A DNA stretch of 64,000 nt from an uncultured Siphonobacter sp. (lineage in GTDB: Bacteria > Bacteroidota > Bacteroidia > Cytophagales > Spirosomataceae): assembly GCA_913775095.1 (NCBI GenBank), contig CAJYIW010000019.1, forward strand, positions 372,001 to 436,000. The letters run 5' to 3'. Shown here one piece after another: positions 15,636 to 23,642 of this stretch. A model generated the notes under the pieces. It saw only the letters and a program-made list of their open reading frames with translations, was not told where the DNA came from and did not search any database. Position 1 is the first letter of the stretch. Each line of letters opens with the position of its first letter. The position numbers and the translations under genes were made by a program.

Positions 15636-18443
15636 TTAATCCAAAAACTTAAGACTGGAGAAAGTCAGAAGTGGCTGAATGGACTTGGCCTCCTCATTCT
15701 TAAAGACAAAATATAAATCCTTGATTCCATTCGTCTCTTTTAGTTTCACCCGAACGGGGGGGCGATAAAACGGATTTCGTTTTTTGGCCGCGGCCACTTT
15801 CGTGGAGTCTCCGGATTCCAGTTCTGCCATGTATTTTTCGATATCTACCGGAGCGTCTTTTTTCAATTTCGCTTCTCCAATGATTGGGCCGGTTGGCGAA
15901 TCGGTGTGAATTTCGACCGTACCACCCACGTTACCTTCCCGATCCTGAACGGTTGCTGCCAGTTCCAGTTTGGTTACTCCGGTGAGGTCAATATTTTTAT
16001 ATCCCACCACGGCGTTGGCATACGGAATTACATTAATTCCCTTACCCATTCCCCGGGCTTTCAGTTCGGCACCTTTAATAACATCCGCTGCCGAGGCATT
16101 CATTTCAGGACTACGCAAAATGATGAGTTGTTCCGAAGTCTGCGAAGGAATCGTTTTGGCACCGCGATCTGTGTAGGCCGCTCTTACCAGCACTGAACCT
16201 TTTTGATTATCGCCTTCGGGAATGTTCGGAGTGATTTTGCCCTGCGTGGGTAAGGTGCTGAATTTCTTGGTGGTGACATTCAGAATATAATCGACCAGTA
16301 AGTTAGCATCGGCTACCGACATGGCGGGGTGGCCGGGCATGGCTACTTCGCCCCAAACGCCAACGCCACCATTTCTGATTTTCTGAACCAGCTGGGCTTT
16401 CACACCACCGTTACCTTTGTATCGGTTCGCGATATCCGTGAAGCTGGGTCCGACCGACTTGCTGTTAACCTGATGGCAAACTTTGCAGTCACTTTGGCTA
16501 ATTAAGGTCTGAGCCACAGCATATTGAGTATTGGCATCAACCGTACTCTGACCCTGAATCACTTCCGCGTAGTCAAATCCTTCCGAAGTATAATCAATAC
16601 TGAGAGCAACCCGATCCGCCGGAATGGTTCCGTTAGCCAGGCTACCGTCTTCTTTATCATTGACATTGACGGCGTATTCGATGGCTTTGTTAGGAAAGAA
16701 GAAAGTCTTGTTTCCGGTTAAAGCAATGTTCACGGCCGGAGGTTCATTCCCCGCAATGATTTTTACCGACTTGGTATTGGAAGCACCTTTGGAGTCGGTT
16801 ACGGTTAGAGTGGCCGTGTAAACACCGGCCTTATCTAAAGTTAAGTTCGGATTCGCGGTGTTGAAAACCTTGGGCGTACTTCCCGGAGCCGTTACCTTCC
16901 ACTGATATTTCAGAGCATCGCCGTCGTTGTCTTTGGTACCGTCAGCCAAAAGCGTCAGCTTCAGAGGAACGGTTCCTCCTTTTTTACTGGCGGATGCCTG
17001 AACAATGGGTTTCCGGTTTCCGCTGTTATATTCGATGCGAACCAGTTTGGAGTTATCACTTTTCCGGAACCAGTTACTACCGTACTCCAGAACGTATAAA
17101 TCTCCGTCGGGTCCGAATTTCATGTCGATGGGTTCAATAGGTGGGTAGCTGGGAAGCACCCGTTCCATTGATTCGTAATCTCCGGCTTCGTTCATCGTGA
17201 TGGCCATAATCCATCCCCGGGAAAAATCAGTAACAATCCACTTGCCTTCGTAATAGGCAGGCCAGGGACGTTTGGCTCCTTTGAAGTCAGCCTGCCGATA
17301 GACTTGCCCACCCGTCGCACTTCTGGATCCGGTTCCTACCATGGGGAATTTTTCAGAAACGCCATAGGGGTAATAGATGAAGTTAGGAGCCACCGGCGGT
17401 AATTCCGTAAGTCCTGTATTGTTAGGAGAATTGTTAACCGGATGATTGGGGTCCTTCTTAGCCAGGGGTTTGTTCGCGGCATAATCATAGACTGGAAATG
17501 CCTGATTATCACCCACAAACCAGGGCCATCCGAAGTTACCCGGCTTGCGGGCCTGGTTCAATTCGTCATACCCACGGGGACCAATTTCAGAATCTTCCGT
17601 TGCATCCGGCCCCACTTCACCCCAGTACACATAACCCGTTTTGCTATCAATGGAAATTCTCCAGGGATTCCGGTGACCCATCGAATAAATTTCAGGACGG
17701 GTTTTGGCCGTGCCTTTCGGGAAAAGATTACCTTCGGGAATGGTGTAAGTGCCATTCGCTTCCGGGTGGATCCGAAGAATTTTTCCGCGAAGGTCATTCG
17801 TGTTACCGGCGTGGCCCTGGTCATCCCAGCTCGCCCGGCCCGGACGCTCGTCGGTTTGGGCCGCTTTCTGATTTCCCGTATTGTTACCTACCGTCAGAAA
17901 AAGGTTACCCGCTTTGTCCCAGGTCATACCCCCGCCGGTGTGGCAGCAAACTTCGCGTTGCGTGGGAATTTCCAGCATAACTTTTTCTGAACCTTCTTTC
18001 AAGGCATCCTCCTCCACAACCCAGCGGGTCAGTAAGTGCTTATGCTCGGTGGGGTGGGCATAAAACAGGTAGATCCAGTGATTTTTGGAGAAATTCGGAT
18101 CCAGCGTCATGCCCATCAGGCCTTCTTCCGCTTCGGAGACTTTGCCTTCGGCACTGGTGTATTTGGTATTGACATCCAGCGTTCCGAGCAGATCGACCGA
18201 CTTGGTGGCGGCGTTGTAACGTTTGACCGCCCCCTTACGCTCTATTATATACGCAGAGCCGTCTTTCAAGACTTCGAAAGACATGGGTTCATCGAGGTCT
18301 TCGGCAACAACGACCGGAGTGAAACGGCTTTCGTCCGGTTTCTCGTTCGGAGTTTGATCCCTCGAAACGAATGAGGCCAGACCAATGGCCATCGCCAGTG
18401 GACCCAGCAGGGCCATTCGCTGGTAGATGCGATTTCGCTTCAT
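15636..18443 (-). CDS. Multidomain periplasmic sugar dehydrogenase: Gsdh/PQQ propeller, PKD, cytochrome c and C-terminal beta domain
   Basis: 935 residues. A signal peptide/anchor (MKRNRIYQRMALLGPLAMAI) is followed by a glucose/sorbosone dehydrogenase-type beta propeller at about 40-470 (VVAEDLDEPMSFEVLKDG, EEGLMGMTLDPNF, RGKILRIHP, GHRNPWRISID, MKFGPDGDLYVLEYGSNW). A PKD domain lies at about 476-566 (DNDGDALKYQW..GVYTATLTVTDSKG), a class I cytochrome c at about 640-720 with C653-x2-C656-H657 and a distal Met in AMPGHPAMS, and a beta-sandwich domain resembling family 6-type carbohydrate-binding modules from about 774. The fused cytochrome gives a built-in electron exit. It faces the Nudix-type regulator gene across 207 bases and is its probable target. 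Confidence 0.88.
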   Translation of the reverse strand: MKRNRIYQRMALLGPLAMAIGLASFVSRDQTPNEKPDESRFTPVVVAEDLDEPMSFEVLKDGSAYIIERKGAVKRYNAATKSVDLLGTLDVNTKYTSAEGKVSEAEEGLMGMTLDPNFSKNHWIYLFYAHPTEHKHLLTRWVVEEDALKEGSEKVMLEIPTQREVCCHTGGGMTWDKAGNLFLTVGNNTGNQKAAQTDERPGRASWDDQGHAGNTNDLRGKILRIHPEANGTYTIPEGNLFPKGTAKTRPEIYSMGHRNPWRISIDSKTGYVYWGEVGPDATEDSEIGPRGYDELNQARKPGNFGWPWFVGDNQAFPVYDYAANKPLAKKDPNHPVNNSPNNTGLTELPPVAPNFIYYPYGVSEKFPMVGTGSRSATGGQVYRQADFKGAKRPWPAYYEGKWIVTDFSRGWIMAITMNEAGDYESMERVLPSYPPIEPIDMKFGPDGDLYVLEYGSNWFRKSDNSKLVRIEYNSGNRKPIVQASASKKGGTVPLKLTLLADGTKDNDGDALKYQWKVTAPGSTPKVFNTANPNLTLDKAGVYTATLTVTDSKGASNTKSVKIIAGNEPPAVNIALTGNKTFFFPNKAIEYAVNVNDKEDGSLANGTIPADRVALSIDYTSEGFDYAEVIQGQSTVDANTQYAVAQTLISQSDCKVCHQVNSKSVGPSFTDIANRYKGNGGVKAQLVQKIRNGGVGVWGEVAMPGHPAMSVADANLLVDYILNVTTKKFSTLPTQGKITPNIPEGDNQKGSVLVRAAYTDRGAKTIPSQTSEQLIILRSPEMNASAADVIKGAELKARGMGKGINVIPYANAVVGYKNIDLTGVTKLELAATVQDREGNVGGTVEIHTDSPTGPIIGEAKLKKDAPVDIEKYMAELESGDSTKVAAAKKRNPFYRPPVRVKLKETNGIKDLYFVFKNEEAKSIQPLLTFSSLKFLD

Positions 18444-18545
18444 GTGTGATTTGTTGAAAATGTTTACTTAGGTTTATCGGATTTAATTAGACGTTTTCAC
18501 GAGGTAATTGATACTAAATAAGCCATGATCCGTAGAGAAATTACT

Positions 18546-18568
18546 TATTGTATCCTGCTGATACAATA
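18546..18568. promoter_or_regulatory. Candidate operator for the Nudix-type regulator
   Basis: Perfect dyad TATTGTATC-N5-GATACAATA between the divergent dehydrogenase and regulator genes, 103 bases from one start codon and 83 from the other. A symmetric 9-5-9 site suits a dimeric winged-helix protein. Binding is inferred from position. Confidence 0.6.
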
Positions 18569-18650
18569 ATCGGAGTAGAAATTTCATTATCCAATTTTTT
18601 AGACGTATTCTTGAAATAATTGTATAAAAAAGCGTTGTTCCAGTTGAGTT

Positions 18651-19364
18651 ATGAAGACAGAAAATCCGTACATTCCTCAGTTATCACTCGATTGCGTCAT
18701 TTTTGGTTTTCACGCCAGCCAGCTGAAAGTCCTGGTTTTGCGTTTTAAAAATTCTGACTTTTTCGCTTTACCCGGAGGATTCATTCGGCAGGATGAAGAT
18801 TTGAACGAAGCGGCTCAGCGAGTATTGGAAGAACGTACGGGTTTGACGGAAGTGTACCTGGAACAGTTCTACACGTTTGGTCAGCGGGAAAGGGGAGAAG
18901 TAAGGGTGCAGCGGAAGTGGGCCGAAGTAAATAACAGGGAGGTACCCGAATGGCTGGAAAAACGTTTCATTTCCGTGGGCTTTTACGCTCTCGTGGATTT
19001 TACAAAACTACAGTTAACCGCGGATAATTTTTCAGATTCCTGTGATTGGGTGGATATTAATGCCTTACCTTCACTGATGATGGATCATCATTTGATGGTT
19101 AGCAAAGCTCTGGAAAACCTGCGATTACAGCTGGATCAAAAATGGATCGTTTTCAATTTATTACCTGAGGTCTTTACCATTGCTGAATTGCAAAAAGTAT
19201 ATGAAACCATTTTGGGTAAAACCTTACTGCGTACCAACTTTCAACGGAAAATATTAAGCCTGGAAATTCTGGAACGCATCGAAAAAAAATATACAGGTAA
19301 AGCACACAAGGCCCCTTACCTGTATAGATTTCAAAAATCCGTATCTGAAGATAAGTTTTTCTGA
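18651..19364 (+). CDS. Nudix-related transcriptional regulator (NrtR/AraR-like) with degenerate Nudix box
   Basis: 237 residues: Nudix fold at about 10-145 and a C-terminal winged helix at about 155-230 (VFTIAELQKVYETILGKTL..NFQRKILSLEILERI), the architecture of NrtR and of the Bacteroides Nudix-type arabinose regulator. The Nudix box runs from Gly43 to Leu65 (GFIRQDE..RVLEERTGL). Compared with GX5EX7REUXEEXGU, the Glu after Arg57 is Val58 and the second Glu of the EE pair is Arg62, so the metal-binding set is broken and hydrolysis is unlikely. The protein should instead sense a sugar or nucleotide ligand and bind DNA. Its stop codon is four bases from the end of the convergent lipoprotein gene. 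Confidence 0.87.
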   Translation: MKTENPYIPQLSLDCVIFGFHASQLKVLVLRFKNSDFFALPGGFIRQDEDLNEAAQRVLEERTGLTEVYLEQFYTFGQRERGEVRVQRKWAEVNNREVPEWLEKRFISVGFYALVDFTKLQLTADNFSDSCDWVDINALPSLMMDHHLMVSKALENLRLQLDQKWIVFNLLPEVFTIAELQKVYETILGKTLLRTNFQRKILSLEILERIEKKYTGKAHKAPYLYRFQKSVSEDKFF

Positions 19365-19368
19365 TCGA

Positions 19369-19941
19369 TTACTTTTTTAAAGTAATGAGAACAGCCCCAT
19401 CTTTGGCTTTGTCCCCGTATTGACCAATGGCTTTGGCCCCTTTTAAAACTTCCACTTTTTCGATGGTGCTGGGATCAATAGCGTTCATTTGTTCACTGGT
19501 TATTTCTTTACCATCCACCATAACATAGGGTTCTTTGCCGGATTTACTAAGGTGCGATTTTTGATACTCTTTTGTGTACACATGCACTAACCCATTTTTT
19601 GATTTTTCCAGAATCTCAGGATTATTACCAAACATTTTCTGAATAAAATGGGAAGCGTCCTGGGAGTTTTTAAAAACAGACACTGAAGCAATTTCATTGG
19701 CATTCAGATCTTTCTCGAATTTGTTCTGTTCCCAGATTTTGTCATTGACGATGTATAACACCTCCTCGTCAGTGCCTTTGATTTTCACCCGATTATTTGC
19801 CATGGCCATTTTAACATTTTCATTAATGACAATGGTTTTGGGCTGTGAAGCCGGAACAATTTCAGATCGCTTGCTACAGCTACTTGCTCCTAAAAAAGAA
19901 ATCAAAACGGCTGATAATATGATGACATTATTTCTTTTCAT
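19369..19941 (-). CDS. Lipoprotein with TonB-receptor plug-like C-terminus
   Basis: I start at ATG 19941 (MKRNNVIILSAVL), 190 residues; the upstream ATG at 19983 would put 14 extra residues before the signal. The lipobox is GASSC. The body has two repeats of the motif found in plug domains: EEVLYIVNDKIWEQNKFEKD..EIASVSVFKNSQDA and PYVMVDGKEITSEQMNAID..TIEKVEVLKGAKAIGQYGD..GAVLITLKK. This matches the short stand-alone plug-like proteins of Bacteroidota, not a full receptor, since there is no barrel. Such proteins may interact with TonB or signal to membrane proteases; that role is speculative. It converges with the Nudix regulator. Confidence 0.75.
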   Translation of the reverse strand: MKRNNVIILSAVLISFLGASSCSKRSEIVPASQPKTIVINENVKMAMANNRVKIKGTDEEVLYIVNDKIWEQNKFEKDLNANEIASVSVFKNSQDASHFIQKMFGNNPEILEKSKNGLVHVYTKEYQKSHLSKSGKEPYVMVDGKEITSEQMNAIDPSTIEKVEVLKGAKAIGQYGDKAKDGAVLITLKK

Positions 19942-20703
19942 AAGGGTAAGGTATAAGTGAGATAAATGATAGTAGAACTTCATCCGAAATATAACGTAAT
20001 ATTCCGAATAATTCGGAATTAGGGAAACTTTTAACTTTTCCTAACATTTATCTTCGCTGGATATTTAGATGAACACTCGTTTCAACACTTAGGTAAACCG
20101 GAGAGGAAAAGCTTTTAAAGATGATAAATAAGGATATACTTAAATACTTAATTTGAATATTAAAGAGAGATGTTAGGTGGAAATCAGAGTCTGGCTGATA
20201 ACTAAATAAGGAATCAGTAAAGGGAGAGTAGCAAGCGTATAGAATTTTGAACGCCTGATTAATGCCATCATTTCTCATCTATAGAAAAGTCTAAAGTCTA
20301 GCTCGCTGAATTTAGATCGGTCTGAATTAAGCCGATAGGAATGGCCTGACTTAAAACTCTCAACGGATTTTATTTCATACATTAACTAAAAAAATAGTTA
20401 CAACTGGATAGCTTTTTAAAAGCGGAATGAATATACCTGATCATATCTTCATGAGGTATGCTCAGTTCATGACCAGTTTAAGGCTTACTGTTGTAATCAG
20501 GCAATGAATGACTTTGTAAACAGGGTTTGAAATCTGCTCAGTTGACTGAGTTTAGAACCCCAAACAGTCGTAAAACCTAGCCTTTAAAATAGGATAAAAC
20601 CAAGATTTGGTCCCTGTCGCATGCCCAGAATGCAGTCATAAGTTGAATAACAAAGCTTTTCTATAGATTTTGATTTAAATAGTAATATATATAACTGGAT
20701 TAG

Positions 20704-21181
20704 TTATAAAAACGAGCTAATGCATATCTTATTACAACGCTCTGAGAATCGTGTGAACGGGTGAAGGGTCAGACAGAACTGCTCTATCAAAACCTCAGCG
20801 GGTACAACCGAATCCATAAATGCTGGGTTAGCTTTTCGCACGCTGGGATTTAAATTTCGGAGTGAAGCAAAGTAAGGTTTCAGTGGTTCACTCCAATCCG
20901 GTCTCTTCAGAAGACCGGTGGGTATTCGCCTAAAGCTCGCGAACTACCTATCTGACTAATCTCCTGTCCGTACTCACCAGATTCATGCTGTAATTTACTT
21001 AGGCGGTTCGGGTACTTCCGAATAGCTGGGGAGTCAGGTACAGAGGAGAGCAATAGGGTTCTCCCGTAAAGGGGCCGTTTAGGATCTGCCTGTTTTCAAT
21101 CAGATCAGGCTCCTTCGATGAGATCAAGCCAGATTCCACTAATTGTTCGAGCGTGGCTTTCTGATGGATTGGTAACCGGAT
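20704..21181 (-). pseudogene. Frameshifted remnant of an unidentified protein gene
   Basis: Three overlapping minus-strand frames read as one degraded protein. Segment one (21181-20999) contains KATLEQLVESGLISSKEPD and GPFTGEPYCSPLYLTPQLFG. Segment two, shifted by one base (about 21005-20912), continues SKLQHESGEYGQEISQIG and ALGEYPPVF. Segment three (20943-20704) continues RPDWSEPLKPYFASLRNLNP, KANPAFMDSVVPAEVLIEQF and CLTLHPFTRF. Codon choice resembles that of real genes here (many CTG, GAA and CAG codons), and each frame closes where the next becomes plausible. No start codon is preserved upstream. I do not recognise the family. Confidence 0.5.
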
Positions 21182-21205
21182 CTAAATTTCAGACCGACGC
21201 TTTAA

Positions 21206-21244
21206 CCCTGACTCCTGGTAGTTGAATCCTACCAGGAGTCAGGG
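21206..21244. repeat. 16-base perfect inverted repeat
   Basis: Arms CCCTGACTCCTGGTAG (21206-21221) and CTACCAGGAGTCAGGG (21229-21244) around a 7-base loop TTGAATC. No T-run on either side. It sits just upstream of the decayed gene. Confidence 0.65.
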
Positions 21245-21511
21245 GGGCAACTAGTATCAGAATAATATTCTAAGGTCCAGGGCTCTGTTTTAATCAGCGG
21301 CTTTAGAACGAAATAAACCTGCCAAGTTGATCAACAAGGTACTACTGTCTTGAATCTATGAGAGTAGGCAGATTATAATAGATGCTTTTATCGAGAGAGG
21401 CTTACATAATAACTATAGTATGAATGCATAGCTGGTAAGGATATGTATTAGTTATTGTAGTCAACAGATGTATTATACTGTTGATGGTGTATAATAATTG
21501 TTGTGTTAAAT

Positions 21512-22168
21512 TTATTTTGAATTAATCTGCCGGGAAACTACTGTATAAAATCTTTTTACGAATCGTTCGATGGCATTCCAGGAAGCGGCATTGGATCGTT
21601 GATTGACTGCCGACTGCGTAATGCCCAGCGTTGCCGAAATATTCATTTCAGTGTAACCCAGCAGCTTCAGATACATGATGTCAGCCTGGGCGGCGGTCCA
21701 CTTACTGGTAATGACTTCCAGTAATACGAGGCCTGTATTCAGTTCAGCGTCCAGCTCTGACCAGGAAGACTGAATTTCTATACGACTGGGATGCTTCTTC
21801 ATGCTTTCCAGCACGCGTCCGGAGTAATGGAAAGCTTCCCCGTCCGACTCAGACAATTTGGGCGATTTATAAGCTACCGTACCAAGTCCAATACCGATTC
21901 GCACATCCAGATTCTGTCCGGAATAAAACTCGCTTTTCAGATAGGAGCGGATGAGCAGGGTTACTCGTAAGGCCTCGGCTGGCGTGTCCAGCAGGCCCTG
22001 AAAACTCCCTCCTCTAAATACCTCAAATGGAATCTTGAGTTGCAATTCATTTTTAGCCTCCAGTCGGGTGAACAGATAATCAAGGTTCTTCATAAGAACT
22101 TTCCTTTCGGGAATGGATAGCTTGGACATATCTAATATATCACCCGTCAATACTGCAAATACTTTCAT
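21512..22168 (-). CDS. SatD-like protein with C-terminal helix-turn-helix
   Basis: 218 residues. The N-terminus MKVFAVLTGDILDMSKL and the mid-section FEVFRGGSFQGLLDTPAEAL..RIGIGLGTV resemble the SatD family, which shares features with the nucleotide-cyclase fold. The C-terminus (about 155-200) has a sigma-70 region 4/LuxR-like HTH: TAAQADIMYLKLLGYTEMNI..LGITQSAVNQRSN. SatD proteins are often found beside a DUF3307 membrane protein, but none is present here. Function is unknown; a regulatory role is likely from the HTH. The upstream DNA (22169-22260) is extremely AT-rich. Confidence 0.75.
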   Translation of the reverse strand: MKVFAVLTGDILDMSKLSIPERKVLMKNLDYLFTRLEAKNELQLKIPFEVFRGGSFQGLLDTPAEALRVTLLIRSYLKSEFYSGQNLDVRIGIGLGTVAYKSPKLSESDGEAFHYSGRVLESMKKHPSRIEIQSSWSELDAELNTGLVLLEVITSKWTAAQADIMYLKLLGYTEMNISATLGITQSAVNQRSNAASWNAIERFVKRFYTVVSRQINSK

Positions 22169-22967
22169 TTTATTAGATTAAATACTTATTATTATCCAAT
22201 ATAAGATTAATAGCTAATATTATTAATATATAAGTTTATTATCTAATAATATATAATTCAGATCAGCTTTGGAGGTTATTCCAGAGCGAACATTTTTGAT
22301 CCAATGGAACGATTCGAATAGGGATGGAGACCTTTCCAAACGATGGTAGATGATACCGGCCTAACGGCCATTGACCAGTGGCTATACTCAAATACAGGAG
22401 GGGATCTTAGCGGATGCTGAAATAACATTTTCCGGCCCACAAAATCCCTTGGACAGCAGAAATAAGATTCCTGGGCTCCGCAGCAGATCGACGGGTAACG
22501 CTCACCAATGGATAAGGTTGTTGTTAACGTAATTTGTCCATTCAAGGCCTTGCTGTTATTCTAACCAATAGGTGATTACTGGAAATGCTTCCAGGCTATT
22601 CCTGTAGTAAAAGGAGGGTTAGAAGGTTGTATTGAAGAATAGATTCTCAAGGAATGTCGGTTCGGTTGCATCCATGGCAGGGGATATTCGTTTACTAAGG
22701 TCAGGTAAAGGTTGCCGTAGATAGAGCAGTGACAGAGTAAGGATTTTGAAGAGCCCATCCCGTCGAGTAGATCTTATACCTAAACCCCATTGTTATGTAG
22801 ATATTGACTATGCAACAAATGTAGAATTGCATGAGTAATCAGACATAGTAAGTAAATATTGAATACTTTAGTTGTTGATTAGTGGAAAGGTGGTAAATAG
22901 TTATGGTATAGGTATAGGCTCAGTTTTTTAGAATATTTTTGTTACCTAAAATGCATTTCCCTAATCC
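22169..22967. other. 799-base intergenic region, possibly with decayed coding DNA
   Basis: The first 90 bases are very AT-rich and probably hold the satD-like promoter. The part 22262-22770 has ordinary base composition and broken short frames, such as a plus-strand DDTGLTAIDQWLYSNTGGDL at about 22348-22410, which hints at old coding sequence, but nothing can be named. A perfect TATTTTTG (-7 box type) at 22934-22941 may serve the LEA-2 gene, though no TTG lies at the right distance. Confidence 0.4.
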
Positions 22968-23585
22968 ATGAAAAAGATGCTCTTATGGGGCTCGCTTCTG
23001 CTGGCAGCAGGTACGCTGAGTCATTGTGGTGTAAATAAACAGATTGCTGAAGCAAAAGCTCTGGGCAATTGTCGGTATGAGGTAGCTTCAGCCGACAGCA
23101 TTTATCTGGCCGGGGTCGATGTTCGGGAATTCAAAAGTTTTGAAGCCCTTAATCCGCTGAAATACCCGCAGTTAAGTGCCGCTCTGTTGCGTCAGAACGT
23201 GCCTTTAGATGCCCGCGTAAACCTCAATATCCACAATCCGACGGGAAAGCCTGCCGGAATCAATCAGTTAGAGTATAAAGTACTGTTAACGGGACAGGAG
23301 ATTGCCACGGGGTTCATAAATGAGCGTATTTCGGTGGCTCCAGGCTCTAAAACGCAGGTTCCTATCCGCGTATCAACCAATGCATTTCAGTTGCTCTCCG
23401 ACGCTAAAACGCGGGATTCGTTCATTCAGTTTGTGCAGAACCTGGCAGGTAACAAATCAACCAAAGCCAGTAAGCTAACCATCAAGATTAAGCCTACGCT
23501 TTCGCTGGGTGGGGCTCAGGTGAACTACCCGGGTTACATCACCATTGATCAGGAAGTGACTAACAAAATTCTGATTGGAAGATAA
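22968..23585 (+). CDS. LEA type 2 family lipoprotein
   Basis: 205 residues. The SPII signal MKKMLLWGSLLLAAGTLSHC places lipidated Cys20 before GVNK. The mature part carries one LEA-2/WHy-type immunoglobulin-like domain: VPLDARVNLNIHNPTGKPAG, LEYKVLLTGQEIATGFINER, and SVAPGSKTQVPIRVSTNAFQ. LEA-2 domains are linked to desiccation or envelope stress in plants and bacteria; a bacterial role is not established. It stands alone, and a terminator lies 20 bases after the stop, overlapping the leader of the next gene. Confidence 0.85.
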   Translation: MKKMLLWGSLLLAAGTLSHCGVNKQIAEAKALGNCRYEVASADSIYLAGVDVREFKSFEALNPLKYPQLSAALLRQNVPLDARVNLNIHNPTGKPAGINQLEYKVLLTGQEIATGFINERISVAPGSKTQVPIRVSTNAFQLLSDAKTRDSFIQFVQNLAGNKSTKASKLTIKIKPTLSLGGAQVNYPGYITIDQEVTNKILIGR

Positions 23586-23604
23586 GATTACCCCTAGAGA
23601 AGAG

Positions 23605-23637
23605 AAAGGGTGGGGCATGGCTCCGCCCTTTTATTTT
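23605..23637 (+). terminator. Terminator after the LEA-2 gene
   Basis: Stem AAAGGGTGGGGC/GCTCCGCCCTTT with two wobble pairs, then TTATTTT. It ends six bases before the next start codon, so it might also act as a leader hairpin for the downstream gene. Confidence 0.65.
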
Positions 23638-23642
23638 ACCAG

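Larger units (their letters stand above)
19942..21511. other. 1.57-kb gene-poor region with a decayed gene and hairpins
   Basis: No intact gene. On the minus strand at 20704-21181 there is a readable but frameshifted coding remnant, listed separately. A 16-base inverted repeat at 21206-21244 lies immediately upstream of that remnant. The parts 19942-20700 and 21250-21511 show no structure I can support; a 76-codon minus frame at 20048-20278 looks like chance. Confidence 0.55.

Noticed and set aside
20048..20278. 76-codon minus-strand frame in the gene-poor region
   Set aside because: Low-complexity Phe/Ser/Leu-rich sequence from AT-rich DNA; no coding signature.
22276..22758. Two minus-strand frames (89 and 60 codons)
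   Set aside because: Cys/Pro/Ser-rich content looks like antisense of old coding DNA rather than a gene; no recognisable motif.
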